Shown here piece after piece: positions 10,300 to 21,655 of a DNA stretch of 29,696 nt. Under the pieces are notes generated by a model that did not search any database, was not told where the DNA came from, and saw nothing but the letters and a program-made list of their open reading frames with translations. The stretch comes from Reticulitermes lucifugus (lineage: Eukaryota; Arthropoda; Insecta; Blattodea; Rhinotermitidae), in contig JAKCWW010007307.1 of NCBI GenBank assembly GCA_026260175.1, positions 1 through 29,696 on the forward strand, in the 5' to 3' direction. The stretch's first letter is position 1. Each line of letters opens with the position of its first letter. A program made the position numbers and the translations under genes.

Positions 10300-10533
10300 G
10301 CAAGCAAGCTTTTCCTCCTAAACATGAAAAGATCTTTGTCCTAATGTCAAAAATTCACGATTGAGTGGATTATAAACCTGCACCGTATTCGGGAGATCAT
10401 GGGTGAAGTTCTTGGCCCACAGACTTGTTATGTTGATTGAGGTATTTCGTGGATTTCTCAGTCTCTGCAGGTAAACACCGGGACAGTACCTCAGCCTCCA
10501 CAGGCAGCCACCGGGATAGTACCTCACATTACG
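10300..10533 (-). repeat. Interspersed repeat with an internal 33-bp tandem duplication
   Basis: The direct repeat CAGGTAAACACCGGGACAGT..CCTCA at 10468-10500 is duplicated at 10501-10533 (about 22 of the first 26 bases match). The minus strand reads RYYPGGCLWRL and RYCPGVYLQRL in tandem, then AKNFTHDLPNTVQVYNPLNR. That last block resembles a conceptual translation common in insect repeats (FEPGT..RSRSVNH), so this is more likely a transposable-element remnant than a gene. Confidence 0.45.
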
Positions 10534-10734
10534 TCAGACAGCTTCTTTCCTTATCCTCTTCCAGATATTTATCCAGTCATCATCTTATTATCATTCGACG
10601 CTATATAATCTCAGGCGCCGTTCAATAAACTGGAATTAGATATCAAAGAAAAAATAAATAAAAATATCAGACGAAAATTATACTGAAATATAAATATCTG
10701 CAGGGAACAGAAACTCAACTTTGAAACTGATAAT

Positions 10735-10885
10735 CCCTCAGCTAGTCAAGAAAGTATCTGCTTTCTATGGAACCCGAAACTTCATTACAGATTTCACAAG
10801 AGCCAGCTGCCAGTCCCTACACTGGAGCACATGGATTCAGCTCACATCATACCCCATCTACGTTCTGGTTACAGGAAAAATTAAA
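10735..10885 (-). mobile_element. LINE-A 3' UTR fragment
   Basis: The minus strand reads GTTTCGGGTTCCATAGAAAG, then TTTCTTGACTAGCTGAGGG. It matches GTTCGGGTTCCATATAATGC and TTTCTTGACTAGCTGAGG of the LINE-A copy at 1-269. Only the 3' non-coding part is preserved. Confidence 0.7.
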
Positions 10886-11164
10886 ACTAACTGAAAAAAG
10901 TAAAAAATCTACATATACGTAAGTTTTTATTATATTTTCCAGTATTCCAATGTACTAGTCATCAGCTGATTTCAGTGGCTTATTTAGGCTGAAGCGTAAA
11001 TCACGTAAAACTTTTGATATCATCGTGTCTACAAAATGTGTGTTTTCTAAATTTCGCTTTTAGAAGGGGGGCTGCAGCCAGTCAGACTACCCCCCCCCAC
11101 CTTATGTGCGCCAATGAAGCAGCGTGTGTATTGTGTTGCAGGAACTGTATATTTCACACAGTAT

Positions 11165-11700
11165 ATTGTTTAGCTAAATTTCAGCCTTTAATTTACTGTG
11201 ATTATTATTATTATATGTTGTCGTCATCGTCGTCGTAGTCGTCTTTGCTCACAGGGATTTTCTCCGTGGTATTCTGAACCAACGGTGATCCCCACCGCTC
11301 AGTTTCAGACTGCAATACTTTCCGTATTATGTGTGCTGTTCCAAGTGTAGCTGATTTTTTAGTCAATCTATTGAATGTTTTCCTGGTATGGCTTCCAAAT
11401 TTTTCTTTAAACTTTTTTTTTTACTCTTCCGGTGGCTCCAATTATTACCGACATAATCATACATGTCATGTTCCACATTCGTTGCATCACTATAAAAAAC
11501 TCTCGTATTTAATTTCTTTTCTGCTTCATTTTGCGTGACATTTCTGTCCACTGGTACCGCCACATCTATCAGTATGCATGTGCTCTCTTTTTTGTTTTTA
11601 GTTATTATATCTGGCCTATTTGCTATAACTCCTCTGTCTTATGTACCCCTTGATTCCATAACACTGTAGCATTTTCATGTTCACATACTGGTTTGTGTGT
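11165..11700 (-). pseudogene. LINE-B: C-terminal ORF2 fragment of a second non-LTR retrotransposon
   Basis: On the minus strand from about 11690 the blocks are LWNQGVHK, ANRPDIITKNKKES, TCILIDVAVPVDRNVTQNEA, EKKLNTRVFY, then SLKKNLEAIPGKHSID, LGTAHIIRKVLQSE and SPLVQNTTEKIPVSKDD. The series is spread over at least two frames with stops. I know this block order from the extreme C-terminus of reverse-transcriptase proteins of a widespread insect LINE. The part after IPGKHSID and its downstream TAATAATAATAA tract (about 11208-11219 on the other strand) mark the element's 3' end. It is truncated at the 5' end and inactive. The LINE clade is not decided. Confidence 0.75.
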
Positions 11701-11752
11701 GTGTGTGTATCATTTTTCTGTCGTTTCGATGCCTAGTACTTTGCATTTATGG

Positions 11753-11778
11753 TTATTATTATTATTATTATTATTATT
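11753..11778 (+). repeat. (ATT)n microsatellite
   Basis: About eight uninterrupted ATT units. A short TG repeat lies at about 11693-11708. Confidence 0.95.
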
Positions 11779-12114
11779 TCAAACTAACTTACCTGGAACG
11801 AAAGCGTTATACCTCCTCTACAACAATATATAACTGATTAAAAATAAAAATTAACACTATCAATTTTCATTTTATGCATAACCTTTGGACGACAGAATAC
11901 ACCTGCACCGCCAGACATGAAGGTAACACACACACTCCACTTTCAGGTGTCCTGTTTCTGGTTTGCATGAAATCGCGTCAGAGCGGATTACTCACTATTA
12001 CGTTCAGCTGTACGAACCCGCAAAGAGAACACGATCTTACAAAAAGGATGGGGTGATATACGCCTAGTGCAGTCGAGATAAAAGCTCAGTAATATTAAGT
12101 CGCCTATAAACCGA
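11779..12114. other. No gene recognised
   Basis: No supported gene or repeat. Confidence 0.5.
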
Positions 12115-12175
12115 ATTAAAATGACATTTGGGGTTTTCACGGCGATGAATATCAAGATTACGTTCTTCTGTGACA
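12115..12175 (+). repeat. Foldback-family repeat, partial arm
   Basis: TTTTCACGGCGATGAATATC, then AAGATTACGTTCTTCTGTGAC, match the outer part of the foldback arm (compare CTCACGGCAGTGAATATTAA at 14037). Confidence 0.55.
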
Positions 12176-13235
12176 TAAAAACGTATATTTTATTTAATTT
12201 TGGTTTATGTAGCGAAGCTGAGAGGTTCTTAAAATATTAGCATCAAATGGTAGAGTGACTAGTGAGTAAAGAATTGGAAAGGATATACGTAGAAAGAATT
12301 GGTCACGGCCTAATTTCAAGTACTGTCGCGGAACTTTCCTTGAAAATCTGAAGAAAACAAAGAAAAACATGTCAATGTAGCCCATCTCCGAGCCGACATT
12401 TGGACCCGAAACGCCTCGAAAGCGAAACAAAAATGTTACCCAACCGGTAACACCGTACTATCAAAATGACGACTGCCATACAGTGAATGTGATTTTAAAC
12501 ACGACAGAAGTGTAGGCTACTGAATATTTAAACTTCACAAAGTACATAAGTAATTTCCAGCCCTTCTTTCGTGTTTAACCAGGCATCAATAAGGAGGCCA
12601 TGCATGAGTGTACTCTGTATTGAGATCGAAAGTAGGATCTTTACGTATCTAGTACACATTGCTGGTGACTGTATTCTGATATGTCAGTAAGAGGAGAGGC
12701 ACGTAAATAATTAAATATGAATTCTGATAAAGAGAATTAAATACTCATATTTGGGAGGGGTATAGCTGATTAAAATACCGCTATCTGATTATTGCGTAGT
12801 TTCTTAGTCACACAAAACTATTTCTGGTACTACACATAGTAAGGTCTCATTCACTTCTAATAATACCAATGTGGCGAAAACGTGACCTCTGGACAGAAAC
12901 AAAATTTTCAACCCGTGAATTAAGTGACAAGCATGTTATCGGAGAAGTAATTTATATTATTATAGGCAATAATATTATTGACGATTAATTTGTTCCACAT
13001 GGAAATATGCATTTCGTTTTCAAACCCTTTAATTCTGCAAAACTCGAAATTACCAACCATGGATGTCTCAGCGATGTAAAGTGCTAACTGTTACATCCAT
13101 TTTTGTTGGTGCAATGATTATTTTCTGGTAACAAACATGTAAATAACACACGGCTTCGCCAAAGTGTTTGGTTGCATGCTACACTCAATTAAAATTATGC
13201 TGTCTGTTGTCTAAAAATGTAAAGCTTGAAATAAA
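12176..13235. other. No gene recognised
   Basis: AT-rich. The open frames here are shorter than 80 codons and carry no recognised motif. Confidence 0.55.
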
Positions 13236-13745
13236 CAAAACTATGAACCCACCGATGCTATATGGGTGTGAAACTTGGTCTTTCAGCTTTATGGCAAAAA
13301 TACAAACCTAGGATGTTTGAGAAGACGGTGCCAGAAAATTATCTGGACCTACGACAGGGAAAGTGACAGGAAAGAAAAAATACGAAAAGAGAAACATTTT
13401 AATCTGTACGTTTCGCTAAATATCCAATAATTGAGAATGAATAAGATGGGGCAAGGCATGTAGCATGCATGGAGAGCTAAAATTACGCATAAATGTTCAG
13501 TTTCCAAACCTGAAAGGTCTTTCGAGATTATATATATCGTATAATGTTAAAATGAATCTTAAATAGCCTAAATAGGGTGTGAGGGCACGGACTGAATTCA
13601 TCTGGCTCAAGACAGAGTCCAAGGCGGGCTCTTGTAAATACGACTATGAAAGTACGGGTTCCACAAAAGAAGGCGAATATGAATAAATAAGCTACTATCA
13701 GCTTCTGAAGAAGCAGTTTGCTCCATGAAATTTGTTAGTTGAAGT
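13236..13745 (+). mobile_element. LINE-A ORF2 end and 3' UTR, decayed copy
   Basis: Plus-strand translation shows YGCETWSFSF near 13261, then KLSGPTTGKVTGKKK (the VLRRIFGPKRDEVTG region in better copies). Next come the MRWAGHVA region, read here as DGARHVACME, and the LAQDRDRW region (ATCTGGCTCAAGACAGAGTC near 13600). The 3' UTR follows, with TACGGGTTCCAC and GCTCCATGAAATTTGTTAGTTG. This is the longest LINE-A copy in the window, about 500 bp, with many indels. Confidence 0.75.
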
Positions 13746-14019
13746 TATTTTCGTATTTGGAAATATGAAAATTCACGACACGGCTGAACGCAACCTATGC
13801 CATTTTCAGCAAATAAAAATCACATGCACATACACACACACACAAAACCATGTACTTCACAAAAGTTGGTACTTTGTTATCGGAACTTCCCATATAATGC
13901 AGCTATACCTGAAACTTTCAACATTGCAGCAAGATTTCTATGAGCGATTTCGACTGACACACCTCCATTGTGTTTACACTGTTGTGCAAGCTGTATAATA
14001 TTTGGGGTCTTCATTTCTC
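13746..14019. other. No gene recognised; short (CA)n
   Basis: CACATACACACACACACA occurs near 13829-13845. Nothing else is recognised. Confidence 0.6.
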
Positions 14020-14180
14020 TGTAAGATTTAAAATCTCACGGCAGTGAATATTAAGATACGGTCTTCTGGAATGTGACAGTGTGTGGTCTGGTCCTTCGAA
14101 ACACTGGTACCTATCTACCAACCCGAAGACCGTAATCTGTTACGTCTGTCTGCAGAATACTCTCCTTACAATTACAAGAA
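14020..14180 (+). repeat. Foldback-family repeat
   Basis: TCTCACGGCAGTGAATATTA, then ACGGTCTTCTGGAATGTGAC, then GTGTGTGGTCTGG is the best preserved single arm in the window. The second part, GGTACCTATCTACCAACCCG followed by AAGACCGTAATC, may be the start of the opposing arm. Confidence 0.65.
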
Positions 14181-14899
14181 CGGTCAGGTTCAGAGCAGCA
14201 AGTTGGACAGCCTTTACAGAAATAAGCAAAGATCAAACGTTTTCTTGCTTACAAATGAAAGTGGTCTCCCGCCAATCATGTTTCTCTTTTCACTGTGGCG
14301 AATCGTTTGGAGAAAGTTCTCTTTATAGAATTTATTAACAAGAAATTTTTTATTCCGGTTTTCTGGACGGCTACGAGTTCCTGTAGCTTAACTGTATTCT
14401 CTCACTCAATCCGCGGACACAGTCCTGCACACAAGACGCCATTCCTTCAGTTAGTCAAGAAGTTACCCGAGTTGTAGTCAAAGTAACAGTTCATTACTGT
14501 GTTATAGAGTCCATTATTGGACACACACTTAGCCAGACAAATTAAGTCCACAAAATCATATGACATTTCTTTACAATCCATTTCCATATTAACATCCATC
14601 CATGTCTATATCTTACACGTGATCGTTTCCCTTCAGGTTTCTAAACTTGTAACATTCACATTTTTTTCTACGAATGTTCATGATCTTTAAGTCCAAGTAC
14701 ATCCACATGCCGTCCATGATTGTCAAACGTGTATTAATTTATTTCTTTCTGATCAACCTCATCGTATATTTACGATCATTTTGAATCCGAAGTGAAGGCA
14801 GAATTATGCAGCTTATCCAAATTTAAACATCTTCATTGTAAAGGGTTTAATTTGTTCAATGGCACCTTTAGCACTGATACAACTAAAATGCCTGACGGA
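14181..14899. other. No gene recognised
   Basis: A short minus-strand match to the LINE-A 3' UTR (CTTCTTGACTAACTGAAGG, about 14444-14462) is possible but too short to call. The overlapping frames at 14081-14338 are repeat-derived or chance. Confidence 0.5.
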
Positions 14900-15133
14900 C
14901 ACTTTGACATTGAATACTTTTAACACTGGTTAAATATACAGTCTTCCGGAATGTGATGTGATATCATTTGGTAGGGTGTTACCGATGTTGATGAATAAGT
15001 TACTGCTGCTTGTTCGGGAAAGAAGAATTTTGATTCAGTATGTCCCTTCGATAGATTGGTCAAGTACACGGCGTCACGCCTCGGAAGACCGTAGCTTAGT
15101 ATCCATCGCAGTGAAAGCCTCAAGTCTCACAAA
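14900..15133. repeat. Foldback (inverted-repeat) element FB1
   Basis: The left arm, TACAGTCTTCCGGAATGTGA followed by TGTGATATCATTTGGTAGGG, is matched by the reverse complement of the right arm (15050-15110), TACGGTCTTCCGAGGCGTGA followed by CGCCGTGTACTTGACCAATC. The outer flanks also match loosely up to GAGACTTGAGGC at about 15115-15130. The arms are about 80 bp and face each other across a short centre. No coding potential. It is probably a non-autonomous DNA element. Conceptual translations such as HIPEDC and LEAFTAM are repeat artefacts. Confidence 0.7.
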
Positions 15134-15774
15134 GTTCGATAGCTTCTGCCACAATCCAAGTAATATGCTATCTGTCATCGGTTCTTCGGATCTACAGCTG
15201 TTACAGCTTGAGATACTACAGCAGGTACACCTAGTAATTTCAAAGCCGCACCGGATACTTGCTCTATGTTTTGTCACTTCAATCCAGCACAAAAAGTTAC
15301 CCCAGTCTTCTCCTATTCCTTAGTGACAGGCACTATACGCGTGATTTTCTCTTTGTTGCACGGCTGATGTGGATATAGCCTAGTGGTATTAAACACGACT
15401 TCACTCTCGCGCCATTTTCCGGTCACAAAATTATGAACCCGTTAAATCACAGTGGTTTTTATAGGCCTACATACCAACTGCTTCAACGTTTGGAAAATCC
15501 TTATTTTGCCCACATGATGTATTTATGTGATTACATCGTTAAGCGTTTGGTCTTTAAGGGAGAAGCACTGTGCTCATTGTGAGGTAGAACCTAAATTTTT
15601 ATGAAATGTTAAATATACTTCAGTCTTCAAAGAGCTAATATAGCGTGTGTTTGATTACAAATTCACATGTGCGTTTCAAGAAAGTGCAGATATCTCTTAA
15701 GGCCAACGCCTCTCTACAGACACACGCATTATAATATGATCTACTCTTTTATATAAATGTGAATGTTGACCTTG
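15134..15774. other. No gene recognised
   Basis: No supported gene. One TAGGCCTAC occurs at about 15463. Confidence 0.5.
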
Positions 15775-15978
15775 AAAGAACATGAGTAAGGTGTGCTGAG
15801 TCCTTAAGATCAAGTAACGGAGGATGGAGAAAACAGCATAAAGAGGAGCTCCGGTATTCGTAGGCCAACCCTTCACCAAATATCATTAGGGTGATCGAAC
15901 AAGAAGGATGAGATATGTGGTGCGTGTAACACACCTGAGGGAAATGAGAAATGCGTATAAAATTTTGGACGGTAAAAT
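15775..15978 (+). mobile_element. LINE-A ORF2 internal fragment
   Basis: The plus-strand reading gives WRKQHKEELRYS, then PSPNIIRVIEQEG, then EMRIKF. The family pattern, seen better in intact copies, is RKLHNEELHNLYSSPNIIR followed by an RMRWAGHVARMGE block. Stops interrupt the frame. It is truncated at both ends. Confidence 0.7.
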
Positions 15979-16882
15979 CTTCTTCGTCCTGCTACCTTTA
16001 AATATTTGTAACTTTCTCAGAGTAAGATGAAACGATTAAAAACCGAACAAAAATAAAACTATTATTTATATAAGAGGGTAGCCGAATATACAGCCAATGA
16101 AGATGAAGCTTTCACTCCTTTACAGTATGCAATTTATACAAATTACACAAAAATTCATTTCCTGCCTCAAAACGAACACTGCGTTACCATTAAAAGACCA
16201 AATGATTAGTGCCGTGAAGAAGGATAAAATAGCTGATCATTGTGAGAAACGTAAGAAAAGCACCAATGCAACCTGTGACAAAAAGTGAGCACTTATTACT
16301 GTTACAACGAATGGCACGTTTGGTAAAACTTTGCTTTAAAAGGTCAACATTGAAACACGTGATGAAAAAGAATCCGAGTTTCTCTAAAACATCACACGTT
16401 GCACTAATTTATTCTGTCACTATCATGTCGACTTTTTCTTGGTTTTCGCTTTCCTGAGATGTTAGATTCATCATTACACAACCTACACCTGATTATGATT
16501 CATTTCCGATTCTTTATGAGAAACCTTGCATGTTAGAATTATTGGGCATCGCAGTGAATTTCATCAAGAGGCAACGCACTGAATGAAAGTTACCAAGCCT
16601 GTTGAAGGCGGGTCTGTGCCTCCAGACATTGAACACGATATTTCAACAACTATAATATATTAACACAAACACTGCAGAAAATGTATCATGCAGCTATTGC
16701 AGTTATGAACATTACTCGGTACGAATACATAGAATCTTGAGCACAAATTCAATTGGGAAAAGAAGTTCTGCCCGTTTATTACATATTGTTTGCCTATAAA
16801 AACAAACTTCATCAAGAGCAGCTAATTTCAGCAACGTAGAAGTAACTACATTTATATTAAGATACTACATTTGGTGAATTAT
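15979..16882. other. No gene recognised
   Basis: AT-rich. The overlapping frames at 16097-16457 have lysine-rich low-complexity content and no known domain. Confidence 0.5.
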
Positions 16883-16990
16883 GAGGGTTGCCCTGAAAGT
16901 AATGTCCCATACATTTTTCTTGGCCAGTAACAAATTTAGAAACGTAAGATATTAGATGATACATAACGTATTACTTTCAGGACAACCCTC
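16883..16990. mobile_element. Mariner-type MITE, 108 bp
   Basis: GAGGGTTGCCCTGAAAGTAA at the left is matched by the reverse complement of the right end, GAGGGTTGTCCTGAAAGTAA (one mismatch, with the following T also shared). TIRs beginning GAGGGTTGnCC..GAAAGTAAT are typical of mariner elements of the Tc1/mariner superfamily. The 60-odd internal bases cannot encode transposase, so it is non-autonomous. A TA target duplication is not clear. Confidence 0.8.
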
Positions 16991-17399
16991 GCAGCAGTAC
17001 ACACACTAAGTGACGTGTTATACGAGTATAGAGGTATGCTATGCACATTTTTAGTCAAAGTTGCACACTGCAGTAATGAGAAGAATACTTATAGGCCTAC
17101 TGCCGCTTATTGTTATCTACATTTCGTGTTGGTAACTGGTAACGTATGTAACGACAAAATAACGTCTTATGTTTTATGTGTAAGGGCAATTTATCGAAAT
17201 GGACAGAACTATTACAATTCTTCTCCACCATACTTGACTTAGGCCCATATACAGTGAACTGAGCGTAGAAGATGATACTTTCAGATGGATTGGTGGCGTA
17301 ATTTTATCCAAGGTGTAAGGTGTCGATGAGATGATAAAATATTTACAAATCGCGAAAAGAGATTATTTAGAAGAGGAGGCTCCTATCTTGAAAAAACCA
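16991..17399. other. No gene recognised
   Basis: A 75-codon frame at 17015-17242 has no recognised domain. One TAGGCCTAC occurs at about 17092. Confidence 0.5.
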
Positions 17400-17800
17400 A
17401 AGCCAGTCCACGCCCTACTTCCGTGAAATAACTTTGTCATATCATCCTCCCATTTATGTCCAGGTCTCTCATGTTGTCTTTTCTCTTCCCATTTCTAGCA
17501 ACACATTATATGCATTCCCCCTGCCTCCCGTAAGTGCTATATGCACAGCTCATCTCATCTTCCTTAATTTGATCATCCTAATACAAATTACGAAACTCCT
17601 CTTTATGCAATTTTCTCCGACCTCGTGTTATTTCCTCTTTCTCTCTCAGATCTAATTATCCCCCTCAGTACCTTGCTACCAAACACCCTCAGTCTGTGTT
17701 TCTTCCTTACTGTGAGACATCAAGTCGCAATTAATTTCGGACTCCTGGGGCACTGAATTTGTACGAAACAGTATAAAGCTCATTCGCCGAAAAGAATTCG
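17400..17800 (-). mobile_element. LINE-A ORF2 fragment, minus strand
   Basis: On the minus strand the blocks CLTVRKKHRLRVFGSKVLRG (about 17720-17660) and IIRSERERGNN are present, then a DEMGCICST-like reading equivalent to RMRWAGHVAR, ending in a WEDDMTKLF-like block near 17440. Order and spacing match LINE-A ORF2. Its plus strand is pyrimidine-rich because the sense strand is purine-rich. The upstream limit is uncertain. Confidence 0.7.
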
Positions 17801-20430
17801 ATGAACCAGCAGCTATATTCGAAGATTTTCTTCTAAACACTAGTCTATGAGGGACACGGCCTTCACAAAGCAAGCGCATGTATGTCTGACAGTCATTATT
17901 GATCAGATGCGCGGAAACCTGGCCGCCATGATGGCCTAGTCGGCGAGAGGAATGGAATGTTAAAACACCAGGCTGCACAACAAAACAGGTATGTGTATTT
18001 CATAATACTTTACCGGTTCTTATTTCGGGAGTACAGTTGGCGCCGTACAAGTGTAACCTTAAGAATGCAACCCACATGTGTACATTCTTACTCGTATGTG
18101 TAGAAACGGTGTAACTGCAGTTGACACTAACACAAATGCAAAAAAATGTTCGTATAATAAAATCAAAGTTCAGTTCAATCGCAAATTATTGAAATAATCT
18201 TTGTTTACATACCCACTTTCCGCAAAAAGCTTAGAACGTCCTTAACAAAAGAGCGATATTCTGAACTAGTAATTTGTGTGCATTGAAGTATGCGATGTTA
18301 TCTTAGTCACCTAACGATGCAGTGATCATCAAAATTTGTTTACTCATAAATAGCTGTTTCAACAGTTCAAGGCACACTAGTATTATACGTACCACCTTCT
18401 GTGCATTAATACGTTACACTTTGCCCACAAAGCGTATTCATACGCTACGTACAATTCTCAAAACAAACAACTACTGCTTTTTTAAACGACATTAACAGAT
18501 GTGTTTCCTGTGGCGTTGGACCTATATTTTTAAATGCATAAATGTCAAGCTTCAAGAGGCCAAAAGAATGTTTTCGGGAACGGTCTGATGCAGTGTTTAT
18601 TATAGGAAATAAAAAAACAGTTCTATAAAAAAAGGACTATTATTTATATATTTATTCATTCAGTCAGTCATTTATTCATTCATTCATCATTTCCATTATG
18701 CCATTATCTCTGTGTATGTCAACGGCGTAATTAGTAAACAATTAATTTAAAAGGATGTAGAATAAATCGGCTGTGACCAAATATGTGGCACTATAGCGGC
18801 ACTGCCTTGAACCAAGTACCCTCACGACAAGCTACAGTCAGGATAAGCAGTCTTCGTGCCGAAGTTTCAAGTGGGGCGTTTGGAATACGAAGGACTGCGA
18901 CCCTGCTCTTTCATAACAGCTGACCAGTGCATTTAACTACCATGCCAGTTCTTTATTCACTGAATTTCTAAAGATGCATTTAGGCCTACGGTTATACCCA
19001 TGGACAATTCGGCAGGTTTATAAGAACTCACATTAAATTTAAACCGAAGTGAGAGTTTTCTTGAGAAGTAACTGGACAGTCATTCAGTTATAAAAAGTGC
19101 ATCACGTTATAAAACCTGACTATTAAATTTGAAATTTATTACCCACAAAAATAACATGTCAATAGTCTTCCTAACTCACAGAAAACATGGTGCACCTCAA
19201 TTACAAAGGTAAACAAACTAAAATTGTTTAAGGAAATAATAGGAACTAATTCTGAGAATCATATAAATTCAACTTGGTGGGCAAAATGCGGATTATTTTT
19301 TCATGTTAAGGTTTGTGCCACATACAGTGAGCTTCAAAGGGTTAGTAAGTCATTAATCAAACTCTTTGGCTTTGTCTGACTTGCATGTCTCTCAAGTGTT
19401 ATAAGCCAGAATTCAAATGGCATCACTGCTGCAGAAGGAAAAATATCAAAACGCATCTTGATATAAATCGGAATCCACAAGCGCATACAGAGCTGAACTA
19501 TGTAAATAAGAGTAATACAAACGTGTCATTCTGTCATGGGATTCAGAATATGAAAGTTACGAACAACAAATCTGCGGTTATGACAATGTAGCACAGCATC
19601 ACATTCACATACCCTCAATACCGAGTATGCATATTCCTACTACGTCTATCTTAAATTAACAAAGAATTCAAACATAAATTCAGGTTGCTTCAATAAGGAA
19701 GACAAACTTTTACCGTCCTTTAGAGGAGAAAGAAGCAGGTCAGTCAGTCAGTCAGTCAGTCAGCTAAGTGGAAGGCACCTCGGGTTGTGATAGGCTGAGG
19801 TAGGAGAAGAATATTAATATTTACCATTTCACACTGCAGAGTTAAGCGTTCTTCCCCTGAGACGACGGTGTGGACCGCAGAATCTGGTGGTGGTATCGCT
19901 AGAAGAAGGAATGTAGGACACAAGGCATTCATTGGTCACAGCCTTCCCGATAGACACCGAAGCATCTTCACTCTTTGTTACTGGCCATACTATTCGCTAG
20001 GTAAGCGTAAAAGTTGTATTGCTGATCTCGACATACTTCGCACATAGTGGGGATACAATGATACGTTGACAGACATCCAGTTGAATGGACGGATCGTCGG
20101 TTTCATTATGTGTCCGGTGGTTATTGAGTCGAGTTGTGTGCGGTTACTCTTCTGGCACTCTCTAGACAATGTGTTGATAAAATCATAAATCTTTGTTGTT
20201 TCTACCAAAAAGACTTTTCTTTTATAGAAGGTCTTAATTTCATTGGTGCTTCTATATTGATTTGATTGTCTACATGTTGTGAGTAAATTAAAGTTAACTA
20301 TATTTTCAATTTTATTTCAGTTTTAGAATAGGTAAGTATGTTCTTTAATTTGTCAATAGTCGTAAAGTCTTGTTGGTGTATTTTCTGTTAGATACTAAAA
20401 CATCAGAATTTTTGTTCGCGCTAAAACAAG
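17801..20430. other. No gene recognised; 2.6-kb gene-free stretch
   Basis: It contains a CATT/CAGT-rich patch (18647-18690) and a (GTCA)n microsatellite at 19739-19763. The remaining sequence is AT-rich with no frame above 75 codons that shows a domain. The 17676-17978 minus-strand frame enters LINE-A at its 3' end and is not called. One TAGGCCTAC occurs near 18982. Confidence 0.5.
19739..19763 (+). repeat. (GTCA)n microsatellite
   Basis: Six uninterrupted GTCA units. Confidence 0.95.
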
Positions 20431-20535
20431 AGACCCAGTTTGACAACGAAAAGTGACGCCGTGTAGTCTGCTATATAGCACCAACGTTCAGAGAAACGTG
20501 CTATCTCCACCGTCTGTCCTGAAGGAGGCAGTAGG
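20431..20535 (+). repeat. Foldback-family repeat, one arm
   Basis: AAAAGTGACGCCGTGTAGTC, then CCAACGTTCAGAGAAACGTG, then CTATCTCCACCGTCTGTCCT match the inner half of the foldback arm as seen at 9690 and 29040-29100. Confidence 0.65.
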
Positions 20536-21655
20536 ATAGTCCTCTCCTTATCCAAGGAAAATGAATGTAATCTTTTAACCCTTTTAAGTCTAAAACTTAT
20601 TTAAATAATATCTGAAAATTTAGTTCAATCCTTACGTTCCACACGATTCAATAATTTTGTCAGTGACACTGAGTTTATTCTGCCGTTTAAGTGAATTTTT
20701 AAGCTACGACAGAGACCGGCAGTTTAATGTTTCTAACTATGCATGCAGCGCATTGCAAGGTTAAAAGACTTAAATTACTTTGTTTACCAATATTGTTGGC
20801 TCTATATAGGCAATACAGTCTCAGTTTCAAACAAATCAGTTTCGGATAGCAACCAAGAATGATATCACAGCAAACTGTCGAAAAAACAGAGCTCCTTACA
20901 CCTTCTGATAGGTCATTTGTTAGTTGTTGACCAGTTGAATTTTCAAGCGGAAGGCTAGGAGCAAATCTCTTGTACAAATACAGCGATAGTGGATTGACAG
21001 ATAAAATAAAAAACCTGCCCTTGCTACCTCGCGTACAAAGTAGGTCTGTCAACTAGCTCCACTAGGACCTTCACTTGCCTAAAACTAAAAATGAACTATA
21101 CAGGAACATTCCAGAAAAATAAGTTACGTCGTCTTTGTAATAACTATAAATTTTAAGATCTCGTGCAGGCAAAATTTAAAATCCTCGTAGGCGAATATAC
21201 TCGCTGCTATAAAAAAAACGACATTGTATTTCGAAAATACATTTGCATTTCGATCTGGGAATCGAGATCCCAGAGCGCCTCAACAAGTTCCGGCAAGTGA
21301 ATATGAATTTGAAATTTTCTTTTACCCTAAATACGTTCTTAAAGCCCCCAAGGTTTATTTTTGGTCCCCTCTGTTTACGGCCTTTCCGCAAATACAAGTT
21401 TCAAAAACGTGCCCATTAACTTCGGCCTGCCTGCTGTCTGCCGGTAAGCAGCAAATCGAGAACCACCGAATCGACTCTCGTGTAAGTTGATATTTATTAT
21501 TTTGACTAAAATTTACTGATACATTACAACTGTGGTTCATGTCGGATAACAATATTCGACACATAAACACCTGCATGCGTTTCTGCAAGCATATCGAAAT
21601 CAGACACTTATTGGTGTGGCAAATGTCTTCAACAAATTGAAAAAACATATATATT
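20536..21655. other. No gene recognised
   Basis: The longest frame is 117 codons on the minus strand (20699-21052), ATG to TAA. It has no recognised motif, and there is no repeat or splice support. It is left uncalled but noted. Confidence 0.45.

Noticed and set aside
14444..14470. Short minus-strand match to the LINE-A 3' UTR
   Set aside because: Only about 19 bases match; too short to call a separate copy.
17676..17978. 100-codon minus-strand frame with ATCATGGCGGCC in its middle
   Set aside because: Its C-terminal end runs into the LINE-A fragment (INCDLMSHSKEE overlapping the YGCETW..REEH region in another frame). The ATG in ATCATGGCGG opens only a very short frame.
20300..20337. Micro-exon-like TTTCAG..GAATAG|GTAAGT arrangement
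   Set aside because: Splice-like signals around an 11-base segment, with no coding support on either side.
20699..21052. 117-codon minus-strand frame, ATG to TAA
   Set aside because: No recognised motif, AT-rich, no neighbouring splice signals or repeats; cannot be told from chance without a search.
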